A stretch of DNA of 64,000 nt. Origin: Hysterangium stoloniferum. Its lineage: Eukaryota; Basidiomycota; Agaricomycetes; Hysterangiales; Hysterangiaceae. A model generated the notes under the pieces. The model saw only the letters and a list, made by a program, of their open reading frames with translations, had not been told where the DNA came from and made no database searches. How positions within the stretch are numbered: position 1 is the stretch's first letter; every line of letters starts with the position of its first letter. The DNA lies in contig WHVD01000001.1 of assembly GCA_015178975.1 (NCBI GenBank), positions 186,001 to 250,000 on the forward strand, read 5' to 3'. Below, piece by piece: positions 36,794 to 48,464 of this stretch. The translations under genes and the position numbers were made by a program.

Positions 36794-37938
36794 TCGTGTT
36801 CGGCAAGCAAACAAATATATATTTGAGTCGCCACTGCCCTCACACAGTCGGAATGACCCGGGTGGGTGAAAAGGTACCCAACTCGAGGTCTTTCAAGACT
36901 ATCGAGTGGTGCTGTGAGCACTTTGTCTTTCTGTTTTATATGTCTTTGTCTTTCTTGGTCGGGTGCTAATGTTCAAAGAAACGTTTCACCCGCGAAAGTA
37001 GTGTGTCTAGCCAAGTCTAGCTAGCTCTCCTAGATGGCTCTAGACAATATAGACGGCAATCCGAATAGAGGACTCTAGGGTGATCCTTCGGTATTCTTAC
37101 ATGCAAGTATGTGCCGTAACAACGGCACTACTTTCAATGAGCGGATTTCAATGGTAGTTGAGTTGCCTGGTGGGTAAAGTTTTTGAATTTACGAAAAGGC
37201 CATATGTGGCGCAGTTTTGGCCGTCTTTGGGTCATCGGAGCCTTTGATTCGGGAAGTACTGATCTGAAAATAGTATACGGGCATTCGAACCTGGATGGAG
37301 GTGTTGAGACCTAGTCTCATATAAAATTTTCGCTTTCTGTTTTTTTCTTTTCCTTATTTAAAAAGTTTTGTTTCAGACAGGCGTCAAAAAGTGGAAATGG
37401 GACGTGCCTTCCCAATTATTTTCCAGGCTTCACACGTGGGGCTGGCTGTCTCAGTGCGGTCATCTCTGGCCATGTTAGATCCTATCTAGGCCAGACCAGA
37501 ATTTTCTTTCTTTCTTTTTTCGAGCATTTTCCAAACGGCAATGGTCTTTAGTGAACCAACTCTCTTTAATATCTGGGGATATGCACTTGTTAAAACTTGA
37601 TTGGTGCAATAAATATTTTATTTCAAGTTACCGGAGTCCCGAAACATCACAAAAACATTCCAGGCGTTTGGGCGCCTAACGATCTTTGTCGTTGGTAAGC
37701 ATTATCGGGGGTTCTTTACGGTGTTACAGGAACTAGGATTGGAGAAAAATAAATAAACGGATCGGCTGTACGGGAATCACTGATCAGGCCAAACTTGTCT
37801 CGTGACTTATCGCACACAAATATACTTCGAGATTACGGTTCTATCATGCCATGTCGTGACCGCCAATAGATAGGGTTGTTGTATATAGAGGCTAATCAAT
37901 TCGCACCTCCAGTGGGCAAGTTCTTCCCTTGATCGACA
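36794..37938. other. Intergenic, upstream of Atg22-like copy 2
   Basis: No gene recognised. The segment about 37015-37060 repeats, in reverse, pieces found at 15640-15770. TTTTCTTTTCC-type low complexity occurs near 37340 and 37505. Confidence 0.4.
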
Positions 37939-40794
37939 ATGGCACTACCGGTACCCAAGGGCAATAATCCAGCTGTAATACCTGAGTTCACCAAACAGGA
38001 CGATGACAAGCACGGTTTATCTGTGGAAGTAGTTCAGGATGGGATTGATGTGCCAGTTATTGCTACTGTGGACAATGACGGCCCTATTGTTACGAGGAGG
38101 GAATTATGGGCCTATTACTGTACGACATTTGAGTTATTTGTAACAGAGGTCGCGCAGGCTGATGTGATGTTGATATAACAGTGTACTACAATGGAGATAA
38201 TGTATGTAACATCTTGCATAACATCGTGGAAGTATAATAACAAAACATCAACTACTGTCCTCAAACGGATAGGGCGTCGGTCCTTTAGGTTTGTTAACCA
38301 GCTCCCAGCCTTCTTTCCTAATCCTCCCACTAACGCCCCCCCATCTAGGATTTACACAAACGCTTTTCCAATCCCTTGCAACATCTGCAGCCTTCGACGC
38401 TACACTCGGCCCTGGCCACGCCTGCGGCCCCGAAACTCCCTCCAGTGCATGCCTCCTCCCCTGGGGCAGCGGAACTAAAACAGTCAGCTCCGTCGTACTC
38501 GTCGCCAACGGCGTCAGCTTCGCGATCATGACCGCATTGTTCACGACTATTGGCAGCGCAGCAGACTATGGCTCGTTTGGGAGGTGGCTGCTGTTCATTT
38601 TAACAGTCATTTGTTGGGCATCGCAGTATGCTACCATGGCCCTGACGGGTAAGTGCCCAGGACTTTTAATTTTGTGCTAATTTATTTATGGTCACCTTCT
38701 TGCGTCATGTTTGTTGACGATTTGATTTGAATTTTGTGCAGAACCGAGCAGATGGGGCTTGGCCATGGCACTGTTTATGATCGGATTCGTTACGTATGGC
38801 GCAACTCTTGTATTTTATGCCGCGCTTTTCCCCCGTCTTGCAAGAAACACGCCGCTTGCGAGGGCGCTTAAAGAGAAATATAATCGTGGCGAACTCAGCG
38901 CGGAAGAATTCGAGCTCGAGGAAAGCTTGGAGAAGAATAGGATTAGTAATATCAGCACGGTAGGTGTTCGCCTTCCTTTTTCTTTCCATGATCTCATTAT
39001 TTGTTCCTCTTGGTGTAGGCGCATAGTAATATTGGATACGTCGTAACGCTCTGTCTTAATCTATCCATTCTTCTCCCACTCAAGGATAACCCCAAAGTGG
39101 ATAACTATACCCTTGTTCTGTTAGTATCAAGTACCCTGCTTTATCTGCTCAGTTTCTTCTCTCAGGAGCTGACCATTTATGGCTCCTTACAGAACAAACT
39201 CATACTGGGTGCTTGTCGGAATCTGGTGGTGTACGTTCTTCATATATTCTCAGTTATGTATATTGATCCCCTCCTTACCTTTAGTTATATTCCAACAGCC
39301 TCGTCCAGGTCCTCGACTCCCCAAGGGTGAGAATTATCTCACAATCGGATGGAAACAGGTGCGTTGGGCTGGTCAATTTCTGTTGCCATTGTAGGCGTCG
39401 AGATGAAGCTCAACATAGCACCCACATTATAGATCTGGCAGGCCATTAAACAGTATAAAAAGCTTCCATATACTTTCACCTATATCTTCGCCTTTTTCCT
39501 TCTTGCCGATGTAAGTTGCCCTGACCTACTTCCCATGTTCGGCAATATGCATTTTACGAGCCGTCTCCTTTACTGATATCCTCACGCAATTGTTTTGTCG
39601 GAATTATAGGGCCTGAATACCACCGGCACACTTGTCAACATTTGTCAAAACGACAAATTCCAGTTCTCATTCTTGAAGAATACGTATCTCGGTTTGGCGC
39701 AGGCTCTTACGTCGACTTTGAGGTACGTACTCGCTATTTTTTCTTCCCTTCATCCACCCGTCCTTCGATGGATGCGTATGTCTGCCCATCCAGAATATTT
39801 CTAATCTCGCTTGTATTTTAGTACATTCGGATTCTGGTGGATCCAGAAGTACTGGAAGATCAATACAAAGACCATGGTATGTCTTCCTTTAGCCTCCCTA
39901 TTATCAGGCCTAACATTCCTCCGCACACTCAAGTTCGTAATAACTAATGTCGCAACCATTCTAATTCCCCTCTGGGGCATGATTGGAATATGGACAGATA
40001 AGATAGGGTGAGCTGTCTTTTTATTTCCCCATTTCCCATCCCTGCACTCGGAGCTAGAATACGGAACTAAGCAATAAGCACTAACCGAAATCCATTAAAA
40101 ACATAGATACCATAATGCATGGGAATTCTGGGCCTACAACATCGTATTCGGTCTATTCCAAGCACCGTATTATGCATTCTCGCAGACGATGATGGCAGGT
40201 TAGTATATTATCCCTTTTCGTCACAGACTTGCCTCCTCGTCATAATCTCATCATAATCATAACCGCTTACGATCACTCATTCAGAACTCACTCCCCCCGG
40301 ATTCGACAACATGGTAAGCAGCCCTACTCCAGTGAAAAAACGGCATTAAATTAATGGGACATGTGTGAATACAGTTCTTCGGTCTTTTCGGACTCTCAAA
40401 CCGCGCATCAAGTATGATCGGGCCGAATGTAATCCAGGCTATTATTGATAAGACTCGTATGTGATTTTGCCTATTTCGGTTTTACTCTTCTGCTTTTCTG
40501 CTCCTCTACCACCTGCGCATCACTTATTCCTATCTTATATTTTCCATTTCCCCTTTACGTCTCACCATTCCCCACCCCCCGCCCACCCGCGCCATCTTGC
40601 TCTTGCTCTGTCCCCACAACCCCATACTAATATCACGCACCTCCTTGCCTCCCACAGAAAACAACTGGCAGGGGTTCCCATTCCTCTTCGCGCTGTGCGT
40701 TGCCGCATCACTCGTCATCTGGTTTGGCGTCGATGTGAAGCGTGGTAGGAGAGATGCAGTGAAGTTTGCTGATGAGAAGCGAAAGAATATATGA
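37939..40794 (+). CDS. Atg22-family transporter, copy 2
   Basis: Second member of the tandem pair. About 16 exons were traced from MALPVPKGNN, through GPIVTRRELWAYY, LPWGSGTKTVSSVVLVANG, FPRLARNTPLARALKEKY, SNIGYVVTLCLNLSILLPLK, TNSYWVLVGIWW and FQQPRPGPRLPKGENYLTIG, to FDNMFFGLFGLSNRASSMIG and FGVDVKRGRRDAVKFADEKR, ending KNI. The C-terminal DVKRGRR block also occurs in yeast Atg22. Roughly 11-12 membrane helices are expected, and the protein probably sits in the vacuole membrane. Differences from copy 1 are spread along the protein and intron positions agree. The duplication is therefore old and both copies look maintained. Confidence 0.88.
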
Positions 40795-40969
40795 TTGTCT
40801 ATGACTGAGATGTTACGGTGACCTTTATGTGGTCAGGGAGGTTGACTGAGAGTAGTTGGCAATTTTCGGTCCATGATGTATGGCTTTATGGTTCACCTTG
40901 GGTTAATCTCCATGTTGCAAAACGCTTTCAATTGACACATACTCATAAAGCTCGTCCCCCCGGCTTATT

Positions 40970-41560
40970 TAGTTTTCGGAGAGAGGGTGCAGTCTACGGA
41001 TCTATATCCTACGCAAATATGTAACGAACTGATAGCCAGCTAGCTATATGTGCGGTGCGAAGCGACGTTGCGGAGGACCTGCAGAAGACCTTGGGGGAGC
41101 AAGGCAAATAGAACCAAACACGGCGGGCAGGCGAAGAAAAGTAACAAAAGACAAACAAAAGGGCAGGGAATGAGGGAAAGGGTCCGTAACCATGATGCAG
41201 ACATCATATCCATTGTAAGCCTGGCGAGCCAGACTTACAACACGGTTCTTGTTTTTACTGTTAGCGTCATCACTGTATTGCACTCGCCGTGCTGGAGGAA
41301 TATACGCTGGTCCCATCAATAACTGGACCGACGACGCAAATGTGGGGCTGCATTGACAGCAGCCTTTCATCCATAGTCCTACGACCCCCAACTCCTCACA
41401 GGAGCAGGGCGGGACGGGTTTTTTATACACCTTATCCAATCCCACCTTCCGCAGTCGGATCCAGAGTGAGTAGCATTTGTCATGCCATCTACTCTTCACC
41501 TTCTTCGCGCCTTCCCACTCCTGCCGTTTCCTACACCATCACACTCCTCACCCACCCTCT
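40970..41560 (+). repeat. Duplicate of the zinc-finger gene's 3' flank
   Basis: Text from about 40970 to 41560 aligns in order with about 45150-45690. Shared blocks include CAAATATRTAACGAACNG, the AAGTAACAAAAGACAAACAAAA/GACAAACAAAACG stretch, GACCATGATNCAGACAT, ATATCCAT, a GGGNNGGTTTTTTNTACACC-like stretch, and the CCAATCCC/CCTTCCGCAG end. It is a diverged segmental duplication. The copy near 41.2 kb additionally contains the 156-bp TRIM solo LTR. Confidence 0.65.
41214..41369 (+). repeat. Solo LTR of the TRIM-like family, with TSD TCCAT
   Basis: 156 bp, TGTAAGCCTGG to CAGCCTTTCA, flanked by TCCAT (41209-41213 and 41370-41374). The homologous place near 45500 lacks it, which serves as an empty-site comparison. 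Its start forms a hairpin (TGTAAGCCTGGCGAGCCAGACTTACA). It is GC-richer than the copies at 25.7-27.6 kb. Confidence 0.85.
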
Positions 41561-42864
41561 CTCCAATGCCCGCATCCACTTGATCGTAATATCGTGCTAC
41601 CGTCGTGATGTAGATTCGGAGACGTGTCCATATGCAGATGCCGGGGTCTCTTGAAGTAGGAGATATTAGCACGGAAGTAGTATATGCTGTGATGAGTCCA
41701 TTTTGTGTAAACGGGGCATAGATATTAATATTGTTACGACCAAGCTCATTTGAAGAAGGCTGTAGTAGTGATTTATTATGACTAATGTATATGTCTCCAT
41801 GAATTTCACTGGTTTAACTGTTGGAGGTAGTGTGTGTTGGCTTATTGTAAATGCACAAGCAAGGGTTTAATAAGCTTGTAATGAAGTACTTGCATCAATC
41901 AATGTGTCAGTCAGTGAATCACCTTCTGACATGATAGGTTTGGTGATAGTTTAGGTGTACATGGGTTAAATCAGCCTCACTGAACATGGTCCACAATATG
42001 TATATTCAGGTATTTGGTAGAATAAGAAGGGTGAGGCACCCCTAAAGAGGTGGGTGCACTATTTCCAACATTAACTCAGGGTGAAGGCGAGATATCGCGC
42101 ATGTGTGAGTGTGAATGTAATTGCACTTCAGAGGCAGATTTGAAACACCGCCTCTGGTACCTGGAACGTCTGCGGATTATATAAGTTCAAATTGTAAAAC
42201 ATCGGCAGATGAAAAAGCCCTGTCCGCCGGAGATCCTCAGAGTACTTCATCTGTAAAATGATCTTTAGCTGACCGCCAAGGGCTCCAATCAGGCGGCCAC
42301 AAGAACCTCCTGGATGCATAGAGGCCGTGTAGCTTACATAAAACAGTTTAACTGATGTGTAATTTTTCTCCAAGACGATGTCGCCGCTGGCTCATCCGCG
42401 CTAGGTCCCAGCAATGAGGACAGATGTCGTTGCTCTCCACTTTTCGTTTTCTGTATACTACAGGCTGATCTATCACGGCCATAACACTGCTCCTCAAATA
42501 TCTGCCAAATTGGTTTAGCAAAGGCAAGTGGCATCAGCGTATCAAATGATGAAAGTCAGTATTTCATGTATGGTTCCAGGGACAGTTACGGATGGAAAGA
42601 TGGTAGCATATGAAATGATCAAGTCTAATGCACCATCTATTTAATTACGTTTGCTCTATCGGAGTCCGTATCAATCAAGCTCAAGCATGATTTTGATCAA
42701 CCGCGATTCATGAATCCCTTGCAACTGTTTCATTCCGGGGTTGCGGGCTAGCCAAATCTAGAGTTTCTTCTCACTGAGCGCTTGCATCCTACTACTTATA
42801 CATACGTGCCCAGAATGCTGTAATTTTTTGTCTGAACAGCTAAGCGTGACCCAGCATATCTCAT
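41561..42864. other. Intergenic, unresolved minus-strand ORFs
   Basis: AT-rich. Two minus-strand ORFs (42334-42534 and 42128-42373) lie in series and could be exons of one short gene, but neither resembles a known family. I do not call a gene. Confidence 0.35.
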
Positions 42865-44534
42865 ATGGCATCCGTGTCAGATCTTCTCATCGAAGAGGAG
42901 ATTGCGAAGTAACTACCTTCTGTCATTTGTCGCGAGTGCAGACGCTGACCATTGGATTTTCCAGTATACTTGCAATTTACACCGATTTATCAACCCTAGG
43001 TCTGTCTACACGCACTCGCAGTTGTTTACCACACTTATAGACCGGAATCTTAGTTTTGATTAGTTATGACACAATTTTGACTTTGCCATCGGAAATCCAA
43101 TTGATATGGAAGAACAACATCAGACTTGCGTCTGTGCTGTACATCATCGCCCGATATTCATTCATGCTTGTGTCAGTGGTGCGTCTGGCCACGGATTTCT
43201 TGGATGTAACGTTAGCGGTATGTGGCGGGATGGCTTTCATTTCTGAAAATCCTCTCGCGACTTATATAGCATTTATATAATAGTGTGTGGTATCTTTTGA
43301 ATTCTCAAGATCGTTGTTTACTGACTAGCTGCTTTAATTTTAGGGAATGTAATGCAATAATGTACACTATAACTGTGCTGGATACTATAGCACTCGTTAC
43401 TGCTAACGGTGATTGATCTATTAGCATTACTTTTTCAAATTATTTAACCAAGACGGATGTTAGGGTTATTACTGGCAAGGATTTACGCGATTAGCGGGGA
43501 TCACAAGTACTTTTTAATACCGATATTATCAATATATCTCGCACATTTGTGCACCTTTGTGGTATATTTATTTATTGGAAATGTATCTGGATCTGCGTAC
43601 TCACGCGAGGGTGATAGCTTATCATGGTCTATGAAGGTTGTACTACACGGCTCATCAAACTGTACGTTTTGTTCGAAAAGAGCCACTCAACTATTGACGG
43701 CATTTAAATAGGAGTACGGAAGTCGATTGTGGATACCTGAAAAATTCGAGTTAACTTGATTGTTACAGGCACAGCAGGAAGCGCTTTTTCCATGACGTCC
43801 AATGCACTCATATTACTCATCACATTATTCCACATCATGGGCATCATTAAGCTACAGAAAGGCATCAAAGGGTTCGGTAAACGGTCTGTAAGCTATCTAC
43901 TTGTGCAACAAGGTCATTTATCTTGATGTTAAAGTCTATATATTGTTATAACTTAATCATGTTGATTGCAGGTGTTCTCCGATTCGCGTCAGTGCTAAAT
44001 TAGGTGATGTCCGTGAATGAAATGTTCATTTTTTTTCAGTGTAATTTTAGTATGGGGTATAGAGAGTCTAATTGAAAATAAGGTTTGTGATTACTAGTGC
44101 TTTCCACCGTTTTACTGATAATACTACATTTCTTATAAGCTTGTCTCAGTGAATATCTTTTATTATCTGAAGAATTCATACTATACAATCATCTCATATC
44201 CGATATAGCATGCATATCAAAACTTCGGCACACGTTTGCAAAATTGGCACGTATTTACCACAACACTTTACCTAGTTCAAGTTATTTTAATCTCGACCGC
44301 AGCGTATCTGTCCTTCTCGTATGCCGCTTTCTTCTCGATCTGCGAGAATTAAACTCACCGGGTAACGCGATCAATGCTACGAACAATGTTGTGCTCAATA
44401 CCTTCCGAGGGACGATGTGCAGTATTGGAAATTCTTTGATTGAGGATGTTGGAGAGGCAAATCATACAGGAGATGTTATTTCAGGGGCACATTGTGAACG
44501 GGACCTCCCCCTCCATTCTTTGGAGGCAAAGTAA
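42865..44534 (+). CDS. DUF6533-type seven-helix membrane protein
   Basis: This belongs to a large basidiomycete family of unknown function with a GPCR-like layout. The diagnostic N-terminal stretch is present: SYDTILTLPSEIQLIWK, then RLASVLYIIARYSFML. Further helices follow in separate small exons (LGLLLARIYAISGDHKYFLI, IYLAHLCTFVVYLFIG, ALILLITLFHIMGIIKLQKG). The C-terminal VSVLLVCRFLLDLRELN is also typical. The start ATG (MASVSDLLIEEEIAK) and the join between the first two or three exons (42900-43060) could not be fixed with confidence, so partial decay cannot be excluded. Around eight exons are present. Confidence 0.6.
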
Positions 44535-45748
44535 TGCAAGGGGCTTGTTTGGGTCTGTCGGGTACTAGAGGGACCAGGGGTTTAAAGATATTTCTGCTAC
44601 TCGGAGAAGCAAGATAAAAGCAATGTTGGGTATAGTTCATATGTCAAGTAATTATTCTATGTATTTAGGATATCACTAATATTTTATGTTTATTTAGTGA
44701 TCGAACACCTGTTGGAGTGATGCAAATAAATTGAGTTTATCAATGTCAAACCTCAGAGACATGCAGTGGATGGCCCAGAGGATGTGCATCAGTCGCTACG
44801 GCATGGGGTTCGGTGGGTCTTTGGTCTTGAACGCTACTCACTGCATATCCCTGTTCAATCGGAATGGAGAAGCTTGATTTCCTGGAACACTTGAAAGCTT
44901 AGGAAGCCCCCGTTCAAACACTGTAGACATCATCATGACCACATCATCACCTACCAGTGCATCACGTTCTGTACCATGCTCTAGCTACATGTATAACATG
45001 CCTTCCTTGTCTTTAGCCCCAAGCATCTGGTGAGATCTTGGTACGAGAGCCCTGACCGACACCGCCACCGCCCAATTGCCCTCCCTGACACTCCAATATT
45101 GAACCCCTGAAGCTCTCTTGGTCATAAATTTACGTCCCATGATCAGACTCATTTATCACTCGGAGAGCCTGGTGCACTTCACGAATCTAAATATTCTATA
45201 CAAATATATAACGAACGGAACAGGAACAGACAGACAGACAGCTATCTATACGTACGCATAGTGCGACTGTGATTGCGATGCAATGGTCCGGACCGAGGGG
45301 AGGGAGGGAGGGGGGCGGGGCAGAACAAGAAAGGCCTGATCACGAGCATGAGGGCCAAAAATCAACCCCCAAGACAAACAAAACGAAACAACGTGGCGGC
45401 TCGGAAAAAAGAGACAAAAAAAAAAAAGGATAAGCAAGCCAAGACCACGACCAAGAAAGAAAAACAAAGGGGACCATGACCATGATACAGACATACATAA
45501 CTATATCCATACGACCTTGAAGCGGCGGCCAAAGAGGGCGGGGGCAAGGAGCGCGGTGGGGGGCAAGGGGCGGGGAGTAAGGGGCGCGTTTTTTTCCCAT
45601 ACACCCTTACACACGAACATATCCAACCCCAATCCCCTTCCGCAGCCCATATTCCCACATTTCACCACCATGGCATCCTGCACCCTGCACCCGCCATCCA
45701 CACCCACCTCATCGCGATCGCGATACCGCGGCGTATACGATAGTATAG
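44535..45748. other. Intergenic and 3' flank of zinc-finger gene
   Basis: Convergent region between the DUF6533-type gene and the zinc-finger gene. The right half (from about 45150) is the partner of the duplicated segment at 41 kb and is low-complexity (GGGAGGGAGGGGGG, A-rich tracts). No ORF here is supported on its own. Confidence 0.5.
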
Positions 45749-48464
45749 CTAGCTCCCACCATCCTGGTGCGGATGCGATTGCGGATGTCTCCCGCCCCGT
45801 TCGTCAGAGTATCCGCGCAGCTCCTCAACACCGGGAAGGACCTGGGCCTGAGGAGGCGGGGGAGGCGGCGGCGGGCGCAAGCGCGTGTCTTCCGGGGATA
45901 GTCGCCCTCCTCGCCAGTCATGGTTGCGGTCGCGGTCGCGGTCATGGTCGCGTTCGTCGGGTGGGTGCGGAGGATGGTCACGGTCGTAGGGTGAGTGTTG
46001 CTGTTGCTGTTGTGATTGGGGATGAGGAAGGTGCTGGTGCTGAGGGTGGGGATAGGAATGGTGTGGCGTGCGCGGGGAGTACATCCGCTCCCGGTCTCGG
46101 TCTAAATGACTCGAGATACGATGCTCACGCTCACGGTCTTCATACGCCACGCGTTCATCAGGATGGGGTTGCGGTTGCGGTTGCGGGCGGCGGTTGCGGT
46201 CGTCGTACATAGGAGGGGGGATATGCTCGTCGGAATGGAGGCGGCGCTCCCGCTCCCGGTCATCGTACGCAGGGCCATACGCATGGCGGCCAGAATCCCT
46301 GTCCCGCTCCCTGTCCCTCTCATCAGGATGTACGCCACGCCGCTCATCGTACCTACGCTCATCGTACCGCTCCCCGCGATCCCGCTCCTCGCGCGGCGAA
46401 GTATAGGGCGGCATATCCCGCTCATCATATTGCCGCCGCTCGTCCCTAGGAGGAGACGTATACGGTCCTGGTTCTGGACCCGCTCTCGTATCTTCCGGAT
46501 AAGGCGGCCGGCCAGCACGATCCTCGGCGTCGGGATATCGTTCATATCCTGGTCCCGGCGGGGGAGGCAACTGCCGTCGGTCGTCCCCCGGTGAATACAT
46601 TTCCTCCCTTGGTGCATGTCTTTCGTGTATCGAGGACCGTCGCTCGGCCCTTACAGAACGCCTCGCTTCCCTATCGCTCCTGTGGCCATGTCCCTGTGAT
46701 TCCATTGCCCCAGTAGCGGCTGGTATCCCCGCCCCGACAGAAGCTGCAGTACTAGCATTGGGGCGGGCACGTCCTTTGTCTTCCAAAGGCGGCCTTCCGC
46801 GCTTAGGAAGCGTCCCGTTTAGGGGGTCACGGGACTGCCCATTTGAATTGACAGCGGAACTAGAATTAGCGGTGGGTGGGCGATGTGTGGGTGTCGAGCT
46901 GAGCGGAGGAGGGTTGCTGGGGTGGGGGTATGGTGGAAGATGAGGGCTTTGGTGGGGATCTGGATGGGGACTGAGGTTCGGATTGGGGGCCAAGTTTTGA
47001 TTTTGGCTTTGACTTTGAGTGTGGTTTTGAGCTTGTGCGTGTGCGTGAGGGCTGGCGATGCTGCCGTCATGTATCAGCTGTTCTGATTCGGGGCTGGGGG
47101 AGGGTGTGCTATGGTTGAGTTGAATGGAGTTGTGGAGCGCAAATGACATACCCAAGACCGCGAAGCACTCTGTCGACGTTTGCTTCCTTTTCTTTGAACT
47201 CTTCTTTCTCTGTCTTTTTCAACGTGACAAGTTCATTGTTGAGTAGATCCCGCTCGCCGATGACGAAGCTTAACAGGGAGTCAGCACCGTAAGACAAAGT
47301 CATAGATCGATGCTCTCACCGATATTTCGCCTTCATGATCAAATACTTGACCATCGCTCTACTCCTTCCGCCCGCCCGCTCAGGCTTATACGTATCTTCC
47401 TCCTCTTCACTGTCCTCCTCCTGCTCGCGGGATATGAGCGGAGCGGGATTTACGCGAAAAGTGTTGAATCCGGAGTCCCGCTGAGCATAGGCGCGATTGG
47501 AAAAATTATAGTGGGACGGGGCATGATCTGGAGGAGGCGATGGTTGAGGAGGCGGCGGCGGAGGAGGCGGAGGAGGCGCAGATGGAGGAGGTACAGATGG
47601 AGGAGGTACAGATGGAGGAGGTGCAGATGGAGGCGGTGCAGATGGAGGGATGACTGAGGATTGGGGTGGTGTGGGAGAGCGCTTGCGCTTGCGCCCGCTG
47701 CCACGTGCTGGTGTCGGGGGGGGGGCGGCAGTATGCTGCTGTCTGCGATGCTTTGCGCTGTGTGGGTCGGGAGAGTTAGGAATAGGATGCATGATGGATG
47801 GTTAATCGTACAGAGTGTCAGAGCGGGTGAAGGACTTGTCGCAGTCTAAGGAACGTTACGGCGCTTGAGAAGAAGATAGGTTTACGTATTGGAGGGCACG
47901 CACCAGCGAATGAGCAAACGAATGGCTTCTCTCCAGTGTGCGACCGGCAGTGGGATACCAGGGCAAATCGCGAAGCCTGCACTTGACCCTTCCGGGCGCA
48001 TCCCGCCCACTCGCAGCTGTAGCCTGACTTGTGCCCCCCGATGTGGTCTGCAGAACAATGAAGTCAATTAAAATACGTAATGTTACGAGATACCCGCAAT
48101 CACCTCGTTCCAAATGCTCAACAAGTCCCTGAACCCCATTCTCGAACCGTTCCCCGCACCCGGTCCATTCACACATCTCCACGACCGCCCCGCCCCGTCC
48201 TTTTCTAGGCCGCCCGCCTCGTCTCACAGGGGGTGTCGCAGCTTCAACCTCCACCTCGCGTTTCACCTCAGCTTCAGCTTCCGCCTCGACAACGCTTTCC
48301 TCTTCAGAAACGCCGCGGGACGGCGGGCGCCGCATTGTTTCCTCCATGGCGGCCGCTGAATTTGGGGGTGGTTCGTTGCTGGCGTCCACACTCCGCCGCT
48401 GGCGCCTCTTGCGGAGCCTTTCTCCTGGGCTCCGAATGTCGTCGACGCATATACCCTTAGGCAC
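45749..48464 (-). CDS. C2H2 zinc-finger protein, possibly Iec1-type INO80 subunit
   Basis: Six exons: 48104-48464, 47904-48047, 47812-47845, 47320-47757, 47152-47268 and 45749-47093. They join in frame to about 812 codons. Three fingers span exons 1-4: CEWTGC...H; CEWAGC...RFALVSHCRSH; and CSFADCDKSFTRSDTLAKHR, with a TGEKPF linker before the third. The finger layout resembles fungal proteins related to S. pombe Iec1, a zinc-finger subunit of the INO80 chromatin remodeller; that assignment is inference. After the fingers come a proline-rich stretch, an acidic patch, a charged helix (GERDLLNNELVTLKKTEKEE) and a ~450-residue Arg/Asp/Glu/His/Pro-rich tail. The 5' end is open: frame 48464 begins without an ATG and has an upstream stop. 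Translation may start at an ATG at 48347 or in an unseen upstream exon. Confidence 0.8.
47569..47649 (-). repeat. Proline-coding minisatellite in zinc-finger gene
   Basis: About five near-identical 15-bp units (GATGGAGGAGGTACA on the plus strand) encode repeated PPPSV/APPPSA. The unit length is a multiple of three, so copy-number change keeps the frame. Confidence 0.85.

Noticed and set aside
42128-42534. Two serial minus-strand ORFs left of the DUF6533-type gene
   Set aside because: They could be exons, but neither resembles a known protein and splice sites are not decisive, so no gene was called.
45517-46594. Long plus-strand ORFs (231 and 162 codons) over the zinc-finger gene's last exon
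   Set aside because: They are mirror images of the repetitive, GC-rich minus-strand coding sequence. The minus strand joins five upstream exons in frame with zinc-finger motifs.
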